64,000 bases of DNA from Pseudonocardia oceani (lineage in GTDB: Bacteria > Actinomycetota > Actinomycetes > Mycobacteriales > Pseudonocardiaceae). Positions 27,063 through 35,806 of the stretch are shown one piece after another. The notes under the pieces are model-generated. The model saw nothing but the letters and a program-made list of their open reading frames with translations, ran no database searches and was not told the origin of the DNA. The stretch spans positions 248,001-312,000 of the forward strand of contig NZ_JADQDF010000001.1 in assembly GCF_019263585.2 (NCBI RefSeq), written 5' to 3'. The translations under genes were made by a program, and so were the position numbers. Each line of letters starts with the position of its first letter. The stretch's first letter is position 1.

Positions 27063-28679
27063 GTGGCCGGATCGGGCCGCACCGACGTCGACGTCGTGAT
27101 CGTGGGAGCCGGGTTCGCCGGTCTCTACATGCTGCACCGGGCGCGCGACGTGCTCGGGCTGCGGGCCGTCGTCATCGAGGCGGCCGACGGGGTCGGCGGC
27201 ACCTGGTACCTCAACCGGTACCCGGGGGCGCGCTGCGACTCCGAGAGCTACGTGTACTGCTACTCCTTCTCGGAGGAGCTGCTGCAGGAGTGGGAGTGGA
27301 GCGGCAAGTACCCGCGCCAGCCGGAGATCCTCACCTACCTGGAGCACGTCGCGGACCGCTTCGACCTGCTGCGCGACATCCGTCTCGGCACCCGCGTCGA
27401 GGCCGCGCGGTACCAGGACGCCGACGGCACCTGGCGGGTGCGGACCAGCGCCGGTGACGTCGTCAGCGCCCGGTTCCTCGTCACGGGGATGGGGCTGCTC
27501 GCCGCCGCCCCCTACACACCCGACATCCCGGGCCTCGACACGTTCTCCGGCGAGTGCCACCACACCGGACGCTGGCCGCACGAGCCCGTGGACCTCGCGG
27601 GCCGGCGGGTCGGGGTGATCGGCACCGGCTCCACCGGGGTGCAGGCCATCCCGGTGATCGCCGAGCAGGCCGCGCACCTGCACGTCTTCCAGCGCAGCCC
27701 GCAGTTCACGGTGCCCGCGCGCCACCACACCGTCGACCGTGCCGTGCTGGCGGAGATCAGGTCGGACTACGACGCGATCTGGGCGAAGGCCAAGTGGTCG
27801 CTCAGCGGCTTCCCGTGGCAGCACAACGGCCGCTCGGCACTGGACGCCACCCCCGAGGAGGTCCGGGAGACGTTCGAGGAGCTGTGGGAGCAGGGCGGGT
27901 TCCGGTTCGTGTTCGGCTCCTACCGCGACCTGCTCACCGACATCAGGGCCAACGACCTCGCCGCCGACTTCGTCCGGCAGAAGATCCGCGAGACCGTGTC
28001 CGACCCGGACACGGCCGCGAAGCTGATGCCGACCGACCATCCGTTCGGCGGCCGGCGGCCGATCATCGACACCCACTACTTCGAGACCTACAACCGCGAC
28101 GACGTGACGCTCGTCGACCTGCGGGAGACACCGATCGAGGAGGTGACCCCGCGGGGCGTCCGCACCACGAGCGGGGAGGTCGAACTCGACGTGCTCGTCC
28201 TGGCCACCGGTTTCGACGCCGTGACGGGACCGTTCACGAGGATCGACATCACCGGCCGCGGCGGCCGGGCGCTGCGCGACGCGTGGGCCGAGGGGCCGAG
28301 CACCTACCTGGGACTGGCCGTCGCCGGGTTCCCCAACATGTTCACCATCACCGGTCCCGGCGCCACCTTCGGCAACCTGCCGGTGTCCATCGAGCACCAC
28401 GTCGAGTGGATCGCCGCCTGCATCGAGGACACCTTGCGCCGCGATCTCGCCGTGGTCGAGGCCCGGTACGAGGCTCAGCAGCGGTGGGCGGACCACGTGC
28501 GGGCCCAGGCCGAGCGCATCGTGGCCGGGCCCTCGGGGAGCTGGTACGACGGGGCGAACATCCCCGGTAAGGCGCGCAGGCCGCTGTTCTTCTTCGGCAG
28601 CTTCGGTCTCTACCGCCGCACGTGCGAGGATGTCGCGGCGAACGGCTACGAGGGCTTCGACCGGCACCGGTCGGTGTGA
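27063..28679 (+). CDS. Baeyer-Villiger monooxygenase, cyclohexanone/steroid type
   Basis: A 538-aa flavoprotein closely similar in layout to the BVMO at 9116. It has [12 protein letters not shown] near the N-terminus, [18 protein letters not shown], the fingerprint [11 protein letters not shown] and [12 protein letters not shown]. It oxidises a ketone to a lactone or ester. GTG 27063 is favoured since GGAGG lies 8 bp upstream; GTG 27054, overlapping the TetR stop, is the alternative. Third BVMO of the window, pointing to a substrate with several keto positions or to a mix of related ketones. Confidence 0.93.
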   Translation: MAGSGRTDVDVVIVGAGFAGLYMLHRARDVLGLRAVVIEAADGVGGTWYLNRYPGARCDSESYVYCYSFSEELLQEWEWSGKYPRQPEILTYLEHVADRFDLLRDIRLGTRVEAARYQDADGTWRVRTSAGDVVSARFLVTGMGLLAAAPYTPDIPGLDTFSGECHHTGRWPHEPVDLAGRRVGVIGTGSTGVQAIPVIAEQAAHLHVFQRSPQFTVPARHHTVDRAVLAEIRSDYDAIWAKAKWSLSGFPWQHNGRSALDATPEEVRETFEELWEQGGFRFVFGSYRDLLTDIRANDLAADFVRQKIRETVSDPDTAAKLMPTDHPFGGRRPIIDTHYFETYNRDDVTLVDLRETPIEEVTPRGVRTTSGEVELDVLVLATGFDAVTGPFTRIDITGRGGRALRDAWAEGPSTYLGLAVAGFPNMFTITGPGATFGNLPVSIEHHVEWIAACIEDTLRRDLAVVEARYEAQQRWADHVRAQAERIVAGPSGSWYDGANIPGKARRPLFFFGSFGLYRRTCEDVAANGYEGFDRHRSV

Positions 28680-28747
28680 GCCGACCCGGCGGGGTCCGCG
28701 CGGGCCCGAGACGCCGTCCGACCGCGCGACCTCGACGAGGAGGACCA

Positions 28748-29683
28748 GTGGACGGCACCCGGACATCCGAGCACCCCACCGTCAGCGGGCCCCGGGTCCA
28801 CCGCACGCCCGAGGACATCGGCACGGCCGTGCGGGCCCTGCGCGCGAGCGGCCGCCGCATCGCGTTCGTGCCGACGATGGGTGCGCTGCACGCCGGGCAC
28901 CGCGAGCTGATCCGACACGCCCACCGGGCCGACGGCGACGCGGCGACGGTCGTGTCGATCTTCGTCAACCCGCTGCAGTTCGGGGCCGGGGAGGACCTCG
29001 ACCGCTACCCGCGACCGCTGGAGGCCGATCTCGCCGCGTGCCGGGACGAGGGCGTCGAGCTGGTGTTCCTGCCCGGGGTCGGGGACATGTACCCCGAGGG
29101 TGCGGACACCACGGTCGTGCCGGGCCCGCTGGGCGCGCAGCTGGAGGGTGCCGTCCGGCCCGGCCACTTCGCCGGGGTGCTCACCGTCGTCGCGAAGCTG
29201 TTCCACATCGTCGGCCCGGACCTCGCGTACTTCGGCGAGAAGGACTACCAGCAGCTCGCGCTGATCACCCGGATGGTCCGTGACTTGAACTTCCCCCTGT
29301 CCGTGGTGCCCGTCCCCACCGTCCGTGAGCCGGACGGGCTGGCCCTGTCCAGCCGCAACGTGTACCTCACCCCGGCCGAACGGTCCCGCGCCGCGACGCT
29401 GTACCGCGCGCTGACGGCGGGCGCCGCCGCGGCGGCGGACGGCCCGGCCGCCGTGGTCGACGCCGCGCGGGCGGTACTCGACGGCGGGCCCGACCGGGAC
29501 GGTGGGCTCGGGGACGGTGGGCTCGGGGACGGTGGGCTCGGGGACGGTGGGCTCGCGGTGGACTACCTGGAGCTGCGCGGCGCCGCGCTGGACGTCGACC
29601 CGGGGCCCGGCCCGGCCCGGCTGCTGGTGGCCGCACGGCTGGGCACGACCCACCTCATCGACAACATCGGCCTGCACCTGTAG
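28748..29683 (+). CDS. panC: Pantoate-beta-alanine ligase (pantothenate synthetase)
   Basis: A 311-aa cytoplasmic ligase that joins pantoate and beta-alanine with ATP on the route to CoA. Diagnostic segments are [16 protein letters not shown] (HIGH-type), [21 protein letters not shown], and LSSRNVYLT (KMSKS-equivalent). GTG 28748 is preceded by GAGGAGGACCA. Unusually, no panB or panD is close and the gene sits at the end of a BVMO operon. A Gly/Asp/Leu repeat interrupts the C-terminal domain. It may be an extra copy supporting the CoA demand of the pathway (inference). Confidence 0.93.
   Translation: MDGTRTSEHPTVSGPRVHRTPEDIGTAVRALRASGRRIAFVPTMGALHAGHRELIRHAHRADGDAATVVSIFVNPLQFGAGEDLDRYPRPLEADLAACRDEGVELVFLPGVGDMYPEGADTTVVPGPLGAQLEGAVRPGHFAGVLTVVAKLFHIVGPDLAYFGEKDYQQLALITRMVRDLNFPLSVVPVPTVREPDGLALSSRNVYLTPAERSRAATLYRALTAGAAAAADGPAAVVDAARAVLDGGPDRDGGLGDGGLGDGGLGDGGLAVDYLELRGAALDVDPGPGPARLLVAARLGTTHLIDNIGLHL
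29498..29557 (+). repeat. 15-bp tandem repeat inside panC
   Basis: Four in-frame copies of GACGGTGGGCTCGGG (the last with one mismatch) encode D-G-G-L-G units near residues 251-270. The unit length keeps the frame, so copy-number change would alter protein length by 5 residues without killing it. A likely slippage hotspot in a surface loop. Confidence 0.9.
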
Positions 29684-29703
29684 CGACCGCCGGAACCCGG
29701 TCG

Positions 29704-29722
29704 GTCGGGTGTCCGGCCCGAC
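29704..29722. terminator. Weak hairpin between convergent panC and SDR
   Basis: GTCGGG and CCCGAC arms with a 7-nt loop, in the 86-bp gap between convergent genes. Short stem; only position supports it. Confidence 0.3.
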
Positions 29723-29769
29723 GTACCCGCGTGGCGGTCCACCGCGTCGTGGGCCCGTCGAGGGGCAGG

Positions 29770-30540
29770 TCAGCTCATCGTCAGCCCGCCGCTGGCCGAC
29801 AGCGTCTGCCCGGTGATGTAGCCCGCCGCGTCCGAGGCGAGGAACACCACGGCCGGCGCGACGTCGTCGGGGGTGCCCATCCTCCGCATCGGCACCGCCT
29901 TGGTCATCGCGGCGATGATGTTCCCGGAGCGCTCGCCCGCGGTGATCTGGCGCAGCAGCGGGGTGTCGGTGGGCCCGGGGCAGACCGTGTTGGCCGAGAT
30001 GCCGTGCTTCGCGAACTCCCGCGCGATGGTCTTGGTGAACCCGATGACGCCGCTCTTGGCCCCGGAGTACACCGACTCCATCGACGAGCCGACGCGGCCC
30101 GCGTCGGAGGCGATGTTGACCACGCGGCCGTACCGGGCCTCGACCATGGCCGGCAGGGTGGCCCGCAGCACCCTGATCGGGCCGTTGAGGTTGATCTCCA
30201 GCACCTTGTGGGTGAAGTCCTCGTCGGTTTCCAGGAACGGCTTGAGCTCGTCCCAGCCCGCCACGTTGATCACGATCGTCGGGGCGCCGAGCCGTTCGGT
30301 GGTCTCGGCGACCGCCGCCGCCACGGAGTCGGGATCGGTCACGTCGAGCGGGACACCGATGCCGTCGATGTCGGCGGCCACCTTCTCGGCCGCCTCCCGC
30401 GACAGGTCGGCGACGGCGACGGCGCGACCCGCCGCCGCGAGCTGCCGGCAGATGGCGGTGCCGATCCCGCCGGCGCCGCCGGTCACGAATGCGACCCGGC
30501 GGGCGTCCCCGTCGGCTGGCTGTCCGGCTGCACCGGTCAT
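29770..30540 (-). CDS. SDR, 2-hydroxycyclohexanecarboxyl-CoA dehydrogenase-like (BadH-like)
   Basis: A 256-aa SDR with TGGAGGIG, NVAGWDELKPFLET, YSGAK and GQTLSASGGLTMS. The NVAGWD...KPF segment resembles the BadH branch, which oxidises 2-hydroxycyclohexanecarboxyl-CoA to the 2-keto form. That assignment is strengthened by the divergent BadI-like hydrolase at 30648, which would open the resulting 2-ketocyclohexane ring. The shared 107-bp promoter region carries the GTAATCATCAT word. Confidence 0.85.
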   Translation of the reverse strand: MTGAAGQPADGDARRVAFVTGGAGGIGTAICRQLAAAGRAVAVADLSREAAEKVAADIDGIGVPLDVTDPDSVAAAVAETTERLGAPTIVINVAGWDELKPFLETDEDFTHKVLEINLNGPIRVLRATLPAMVEARYGRVVNIASDAGRVGSSMESVYSGAKSGVIGFTKTIAREFAKHGISANTVCPGPTDTPLLRQITAGERSGNIIAAMTKAVPMRRMGTPDDVAPAVVFLASDAAGYITGQTLSASGGLTMS

Positions 30541-30611
30541 GTCGTCTCCTCAGCATCATCGGCGGGGCGGACGAGTGGTGGACTTGCCCCCACGACATCC
30601 CTACGATCCTC

Positions 30612-30622
30612 GTAATCATCAT
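30612..30622. promoter_or_regulatory. GTAATCATCAT operator candidate
   Basis: An 11-mer found exactly, in opposite orientation, at 56460-56470, and in related forms at other divergent promoters of the window. It lies ~25 bp before ATG 30648, between the BadH-like and BadI-like genes. Confidence 0.5.
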
Positions 30623-30647
30623 ACCCGACACGGGGAGGCGCCGGATC

Positions 30648-31457
30648 ATGACCGCAACGGTCGAGGAGTACTCCGACATCCTGTACGAGATCAAGGACGC
30701 GGTCGCACGGGTGACGATCAACCGGCCCGACAAGCTCAACGCGTTCACCCCGCACACGGTCAAGGAGCTCGCACACGCGATCTGGCGGGCGGGCGCGGAC
30801 AGCCAGGTCGGCGTCATCGTGCTGACCGGCGCGGGCGGGCGCGCGTTCTCCGCGGGTGGCGACGTGAGCGTCGAGAACGAGGACACCTTCCGCGCCGGCG
30901 ACGACTCGTTCGACAAGCTGATGAAGGAGCTCTACCGCGCCTTCCGCGAGTGCCTCAAGCCGGTGATCGCCCGCGTCGACGGCTACGCGATCGGCGGCGG
31001 CCACCACATGGCCTACGTCACCGACTTCACGATCGCCTCGGACCGGTCGGTGTTCGGTCAGAACGGCCCGCGCGTGGCCAGCCCGGCGGAGGGCTGGCTG
31101 GTCAGCCACCTGTGGACGGTTGTCGGGATGAAGCGGGCGAAGGAGATCTGGATGCTCTGCCGCCGCTACACCGCCCAGCAGGCGCTGGACTGGGGCCTGG
31201 TCAACGCCGTCGTACCGGCCGACGATCTCGACGCCGAGGTCGAGCGCTGGTGCGCGGAGCTGCTCGCGCTCAGCCCCACCGTGCTCAAGCTGATCAAGAA
31301 GTCGTTCGACGACTCGACCGCGCACATCCGCGAGGAGCAGGAGCGGTTCACCATTCTCAACCAGGTCAACCCCGGGTTCTTCGCCTCCGGTGAGCAGACC
31401 GAGGGCTCGCAGGCCTTCATGGAGAAGCGCAAGCCCGACTTCTCGGCATGGCGCTGA
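30648..31457 (+). CDS. 2-ketocyclohexanecarboxyl-CoA hydrolase-like crotonase (BadI-like)
   Basis: A crotonase of 269 aa whose features follow BadI/MenB rather than simple hydratases: DILYEIKDAVARVTINRPDKLNAF at the start, VGVIVLTGAGGRAFSAGGDVS, PVIARVDGYAIGGGHHMA and AKEIWMLCRRYTAQQALDWGLVN. BadI cleaves the alicyclic beta-ketoacyl-CoA ring by hydrolysis, giving a dicarboxyl-CoA such as pimeloyl-CoA. GGGGAGG precedes ATG 30648. Downstream, with short overlaps, are two acyl-CoA dehydrogenases. Confidence 0.82.
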   Translation: MTATVEEYSDILYEIKDAVARVTINRPDKLNAFTPHTVKELAHAIWRAGADSQVGVIVLTGAGGRAFSAGGDVSVENEDTFRAGDDSFDKLMKELYRAFRECLKPVIARVDGYAIGGGHHMAYVTDFTIASDRSVFGQNGPRVASPAEGWLVSHLWTVVGMKRAKEIWMLCRRYTAQQALDWGLVNAVVPADDLDAEVERWCAELLALSPTVLKLIKKSFDDSTAHIREEQERFTILNQVNPGFFASGEQTEGSQAFMEKRKPDFSAWR

Positions 31458-32635
31458 GCATGCCGCCGACGTCGACGACGACGACCGCGACGATCCGGCT
31501 GCCCGACGCCGGGCTGCCACCGGCGGCCGAGGCGCTGCGGGGCGAGGTCCGGGAGTTCCTCCGGGCCGAGCGCGAGCGCGGCACCGTCCAGGGCACCAGC
31601 GACGCCTGGCTGGCCGGGTTCGACGCCGGGTTCTCCGGCAGGCTCGGCGACCGCGGCTGGCTGGGGATGACCTGGCCGCGCCGCTACGGCGGCCACGAGC
31701 AGCCGTCGCTGCACCGCTTCGTGGTGATCGAGGAACTGCTCGCCGCCGGGGCGCCGGTGGTTGCGCACTGGGTCACCGACCGGCAGAGCGGGCCGGCGCT
31801 GCTGCGCTACGGCACCGAGGAGCAGCGCGAGCGGTTGCTGCCGGAGATGGCGCGCGGCCGGTCCTTCTTCGCGATCGGGATGAGCGAGCCCGACAGCGGG
31901 TCGGACCTGGCCTCGGTGCGGACCACGGCGCGCCGCGACGGTGCCGGGTGGCGGCTCAACGGGACCAAGGTCTGGACCAGCCAGGCCCACCACTGCGACT
32001 ACATGATCACGTTGTGCCGCACCTCGCCGCGCGACGACTCCGCCCGGCACGACGGACTGAGCCAGTTCATCGTCGACCTGCGCTCGCCGGGGCTCACGGT
32101 CTCCCCGATCCGGCTGCTCGACGGCGAGCACCACTTCAACGAGGTCCTCCTCGAGGACGTGTTCGTGGGCGACGACATGGTCCTCGGCGAGATCGGCTCC
32201 GGATGGCGCCAGGTCACCTCCGAGCTGGCGTTCGAGCGCAGTGGTCCGGAACGGTTCCTGTCCACGCTGCCGCTGCTGGTCGCACTCCTCCGGGTGGCCG
32301 AGCCCGACGACCGGCGCCAGGCGGTGGCGATCGGGCAGCTGGTCGCCCAGCTGTGGACGCTGCGCAGGCTCTCCGTGCAGATCGCCGCCGCGCTGGATCG
32401 CGGTGAGGCTCCGGACGTGGCCGCCGCGCTGGTCAAGGACCTCGGCACGACGCTGGAGAACGAGATCATCGACGTGGCGCGCTCGGTGGCCCCGGTGGAG
32501 CCGAGCGGCACCGCCGCCGACCCTTTCGCCCGCGAGCTGGCCCGCGCCGTGCTGCACGCGCCGGGGTTCACCCTGCGCGGTGGCACCAACGAGGTGCTGC
32601 GCGGCATCGTGGCCCGCGGGTTGGGGCTGCGATGA
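31448..32635 (+). CDS. Acyl-CoA dehydrogenase, subunit of a heteromeric pair
   Basis: A 395-aa dehydrogenase with flavin signature IGMSEPDSGSDLASVRTTA (~residue 140) and C-terminal FTLRGGTNEVLRGIVARGL. The C-terminal part (RLSVQIAAALDRGE..., AALVKDLGTTLENEI) resembles FadE subunits of alpha2-beta2 dehydrogenases known from steroid catabolism. It overlaps the BadI-like stop by 10 bp and the second dehydrogenase by 4 bp; a heterotetramer with that protein is likely. Start ATG 31460 is an alternative. Confidence 0.88.
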   Translation: MALSMPPTSTTTTATIRLPDAGLPPAAEALRGEVREFLRAERERGTVQGTSDAWLAGFDAGFSGRLGDRGWLGMTWPRRYGGHEQPSLHRFVVIEELLAAGAPVVAHWVTDRQSGPALLRYGTEEQRERLLPEMARGRSFFAIGMSEPDSGSDLASVRTTARRDGAGWRLNGTKVWTSQAHHCDYMITLCRTSPRDDSARHDGLSQFIVDLRSPGLTVSPIRLLDGEHHFNEVLLEDVFVGDDMVLGEIGSGWRQVTSELAFERSGPERFLSTLPLLVALLRVAEPDDRRQAVAIGQLVAQLWTLRRLSVQIAAALDRGEAPDVAAALVKDLGTTLENEIIDVARSVAPVEPSGTAADPFARELARAVLHAPGFTLRGGTNEVLRGIVARGLGLR

Positions 32636-33717
32636 GCGCGCAATCCCCGTCCGACGACCGGGCGCTGCTGGAGCGGACCGTCGCCGAGATCATGACCGAC
32701 CACTGCCCACCCGAGGTCGTCGCCGCCGCCGAGGGCTCGTGGAGCGAGGCGCTGTGGGGCGCGCTGGCCGCGACCGGCCTGTCGGCGGTCGGGGTGCCCG
32801 AGCACCTCGGCGGGTCCGGCGGGGAGCCGGCCGACGCGGCGGCCGTGCTGCGCGTGGTCGCCGCACACGCCGGGCCGGTGCCGCTGGCCGAGGCGCTGTT
32901 CCCGGTCGCCGCCGGGTGCGCGGTGTCCGGGCTGGCGTTCCCGCAGGGGCCGAGCACGGTCGCGGTCGGGCCGGGGTTGACGATCCGGCGGACCGCGTCG
33001 GGGGTGGTGCTGGACGGGACCGCGCCGCGGGTGCCCTACGCCCGGTTCGCCACCCGAATCCTGGTCGCCGGGGACGGCGGAGGTCACCATCCCGAGCTGG
33101 TCGCGTTGCTCGACCCGGCGCGTCTCACCCTGGCCGCCGGTGACAACCTGGCAGGCGAACCACGCGACGACCTGGTCGCGGCCGGGTCGGAGATCCCCAC
33201 CGACGAGGTCGCGGAGGTCCCGGCGGGCACCGCAGCACGGCTCCACCGGCTGGGGGCGCTGGCCAGGGCGGTGCAGATCGCCGGCGCGCTGGGCACGGTG
33301 CTGGAGCTGACCGTGCGCTACGCCGGCGAGCGCGAGCAGTTCGGTCGTCCGATCGGCCGGTTCCAGGCCGTCGCCCACCAGGTCGCGGTGCTCGCGGGCC
33401 TGGCCGCCGCGGCCGGTGCGGCCGCGGACGCCGCCGTCGCCTCGCTCGCGCGCGGCTCGGACCCGGTCGACCACGGGCTGGCGATCGCCGCCGCGAAGGC
33501 CCGCACCAGCGCGGCGGCCGGCCCCGCCGCGCGGATCGCCCACCAGGTGCACGGCGCGATCGGCTTCACCCAGGAGCACCGCCTGCACCACCTGACGCGG
33601 CGGCTGTGGTCGTGGCGCGAGGAGTTCGGGTCCGACGAGCACTGGGCCGCCGAGCTCGGACGCGCGGTGGTCACCGCCGGTCCGGACGAGCTCTGGCCGA
33701 CGATCACGAGGATCTGA
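32632..33717 (+). CDS. Acyl-CoA dehydrogenase-like second subunit
   Basis: A 361-aa, strongly Ala-rich dehydrogenase-fold protein. The N-terminal domain (SWSEALWGALAATGLSAVGVPEHLGGSGG) and C-terminal helices (REQFGRPIGRFQAVAHQVAVLAG, IAHQVHGAIGFTQEHRLHHLTRRLWSWREEFG) are clear, but the middle lacks the usual TEPEAGSD flavin signature. This is the pattern of the partner subunit in heteromeric FadE pairs, where FAD is shared at the interface. Coupled with 31448 by a 4-bp overlap. Confidence 0.87.
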   Translation: MSAQSPSDDRALLERTVAEIMTDHCPPEVVAAAEGSWSEALWGALAATGLSAVGVPEHLGGSGGEPADAAAVLRVVAAHAGPVPLAEALFPVAAGCAVSGLAFPQGPSTVAVGPGLTIRRTASGVVLDGTAPRVPYARFATRILVAGDGGGHHPELVALLDPARLTLAAGDNLAGEPRDDLVAAGSEIPTDEVAEVPAGTAARLHRLGALARAVQIAGALGTVLELTVRYAGEREQFGRPIGRFQAVAHQVAVLAGLAAAAGAAADAAVASLARGSDPVDHGLAIAAAKARTSAAAGPAARIAHQVHGAIGFTQEHRLHHLTRRLWSWREEFGSDEHWAAELGRAVVTAGPDELWPTITRI

Positions 33718-33718
33718 G

Positions 33719-33871
33719 GTGAGCCGCACCCACTCCCCCACGCCGACGTCCTCCGCGGGCGGGCGGTCGGCGGACGGGCACGCCCTGCGATCCCTCGGCG
33801 GCATCAGCCTCGCGGCCGCGCTGTTCGTCCGCCCGACCCACCCGGAACCGCACAGGAGGTCCACGACATGA
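33719..33871 (+). CDS. Possible 50-aa coupling ORF
   Basis: A GTG 1 bp after the dehydrogenase stop opens a 50-codon frame (VSRTHSPTPTSS...) whose TGA overlaps the ATG of the CoA transferase. The product is Ser/Pro/Arg-rich and has no recognisable domain. It may be a chance frame in a 150-bp spacer, or another remnant retained for coupling. The CoA transferase has its own good site (AGGAGG). Confidence 0.25.
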   Translation: MSRTHSPTPTSSAGGRSADGHALRSLGGISLAAALFVRPTHPEPHRRSTT

Positions 33872-35043
33872 CCGCAGGCACGGGACCCCTGGCGGGGGTC
33901 CGGGTGCTCGACCTCTCGGCGCTCGCGCCGGGTCCGTTCGCGACGACCCTGCTCGGCGACCTCGGCGCCGACGTGATCACGCTGGAGGCCCCGCCCTCGG
34001 CCCGGCCCGGGAGCGGCGTGAGCAACCTGGGGGTGCACGGCGGACGGGAGGCGCGGCGCCTCGGGCTCAGCCCCCTGCACCGGTCGCGACGCTCGATCGT
34101 GGTGAACGTCAAGGACCCGGCCGGCCTGGACATCGCCCTGCGGCTCGCCGCGCGCAGCGACGTGTTCGTGGAGGGCTTCCGGCCGGGCGTCTGCGAGCGG
34201 CTCGGGCTCGGCTACCCGGCCCTGTCGGCCACCAGCCCCGGGTTGGTCTACTGCTCGCTCACCGGGTACGGACAGACCGGCGAGCTCGCCCAGCACGCGG
34301 GGCACGACCTCAACTACATCGCCGAGGCGGGGCTGCTCTCGGCCAGCACCCGGGCCGGCCAGCGTCCCGGGATCCCGCTGAACATGGCCGCCGACTACGC
34401 CGCGGGCGGGCTGCTGGCCGCGTTCGGCATCCTCGCCGGGCTGACCGGCCGGGCGAGCACAGGCCGCGGCACCCACGTCGACGTGTCCATGTACGAGGGC
34501 CTGCTGAGCCTGCTCCAGGTGGTCCCCGCCTGGATCGCCGCCGGCGCTCCCGACCCGTCGTGGGGTGGTGGGCTGCTCTCCGGCGCGGTGCCCTTCTACG
34601 ACTGCTACCGCACCTCCGACGACCGGTGGATCTCGGTCGGCGCACTGGAGCCGAAGTTCTTCGCGAACCTGTGCACGGCGCTCGACCGGCCGGAGCTGAT
34701 CGGGCTGCAGGACGACCCGGCCCGGTGGGACGAGCTGCGCTCGGTGTTCACCGAGACCTTCGCCGGCGCCCCGCTGGCCACCTGGCTCACCCGGCTCGGC
34801 GCGGTGGACACCGCGGCGGCACCGGTCCGGTCGCTCCCCGACGCCTTCGCCACCGCACACCGGCGAGGGGTACTGCCCGCACCCGGCCAGGTCGGGCCGG
34901 TCCCGCGGATGAGCGGCTGGGTCACCACCGCGGGTCCGGTCGTGACCCGGCCAGGGGCGCACACCAGGGAGGTGCTGGGTGGGCTGGAGATGACCGGCGA
35001 GCAGATCGACGAGCTGATCGCGGCCGGCGTGGTCGCGGAATGA
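33868..35043 (+). CDS. Family III CoA transferase (CaiB/BaiF)
   Basis: A 391-aa protein with the family start GVRVLDLSALAPGPFATTLLGDLGADVITLE, catalytic-Asp region (AQHAGHDLNYIAEAG) and later HVDVSMYEGLLSL. Members move CoA between acids or racemise 2-methylacyl-CoA (alpha-methylacyl-CoA racemase). In this operon either activation of an intermediate acid or racemisation before the dehydrogenase pair is possible. ATG 33868 follows AGGAGGTCCACGAC. Confidence 0.92.
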   Translation: MTAGTGPLAGVRVLDLSALAPGPFATTLLGDLGADVITLEAPPSARPGSGVSNLGVHGGREARRLGLSPLHRSRRSIVVNVKDPAGLDIALRLAARSDVFVEGFRPGVCERLGLGYPALSATSPGLVYCSLTGYGQTGELAQHAGHDLNYIAEAGLLSASTRAGQRPGIPLNMAADYAAGGLLAAFGILAGLTGRASTGRGTHVDVSMYEGLLSLLQVVPAWIAAGAPDPSWGGGLLSGAVPFYDCYRTSDDRWISVGALEPKFFANLCTALDRPELIGLQDDPARWDELRSVFTETFAGAPLATWLTRLGAVDTAAAPVRSLPDAFATAHRRGVLPAPGQVGPVPRMSGWVTTAGPVVTRPGAHTREVLGGLEMTGEQIDELIAAGVVAE

Positions 35044-35065
35044 CCGACGGGACACAGGAGGAACG

Positions 35066-35806
35066 GTGGAGGTAGATCTCGAGGTCGGCGACGGTGTCGC
35101 GGTCCTGACACTGAACGCACCGGAGCGGCGCAACGCGCTGACGCCCCAGATGGCGGGCGAGATGGTGGCGGCCCTGGAGCGGGTCGACGCGGACGACAGC
35201 GTCGGGGCGCTGGTGATCCGCGGCGCCGGCGGCCGGTTCTGCGCCGGGGCGCACACCGGCACCCCGGCCGGTGCAGGCGCCGATCCGGCCGACGACGCCA
35301 CCTACACCGGGCTGTCGGTCGTCTACGAGTCCTTCACCCGGGTGGGCCGGGTCCGGGCGTTCACCATCGCCGCGGTCCGGGGCGCCGCCGTCGGTGCGGG
35401 GATGAACCTGGCCCTGGCCACGGACATGCGCGTGGTCGCCGGGAACGCCCGGCTGATGTCGGGGTTCCTGCGGATCGGGCTGCACCCCGGTGGCGGGCAC
35501 TTCGTGCTGCTGTCGCGGCTGGCCGGGCGCGAGGCCGCGGCCGCGATGGCGCTGGGCGGCGCGGAGATCGACGGTGACCGGGCCGTCGCGCTCGGCCTGG
35601 CGTGGGAGTCCGTGGACGACGACGCCGTCGAGGCCCGGGCCATGGAGTTCGCCGCCGGTGTGGCCAAGGACCCGGCGCTGGCCAGGGCCGCGGTGCGCAG
35701 CTTCCGGATGGAGACCGGCCCGCCGGCGGTCGCTTGGGACACGGCGGTACAGACCGAGCGGGCACCACAGATGTGGTCGATGCGCAGGCGAGGCGGAGGA
35801 CGATGA
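35066..35806 (+). CDS. Enoyl-CoA hydratase/isomerase
   Basis: A 246-aa crotonase with GVAVLTLNAPERRNALTPQM, oxyanion loop GRFCAGAHTG, RGAAVGAGMNLALATDMRVVA, and VALGLAWESVDDD near the C-terminus. AGGAGGAACG precedes GTG 35066. It overlaps the following alcohol dehydrogenase by 4 bp. Expected to hydrate the enoyl-CoA made by the dehydrogenase pair encoded upstream. Confidence 0.9.
   Translation: MEVDLEVGDGVAVLTLNAPERRNALTPQMAGEMVAALERVDADDSVGALVIRGAGGRFCAGAHTGTPAGAGADPADDATYTGLSVVYESFTRVGRVRAFTIAAVRGAAVGAGMNLALATDMRVVAGNARLMSGFLRIGLHPGGGHFVLLSRLAGREAAAAMALGGAEIDGDRAVALGLAWESVDDDAVEARAMEFAAGVAKDPALARAAVRSFRMETGPPAVAWDTAVQTERAPQMWSMRRRGGGR

Noticed and set aside
29498..29557. CRISPR or regulatory repeat
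   Set aside because: The repeat is head-to-tail, in frame within panC and encodes a Gly-rich loop.
31999..35301. A very long open frame (1100 codons) on the minus strand
   Set aside because: It is antisense to four well-supported genes (two dehydrogenases, CoA transferase, crotonase) and its translation is His/Arg/Gly/Asp-rich without any domain, as expected for shadows in GC-rich coding DNA.
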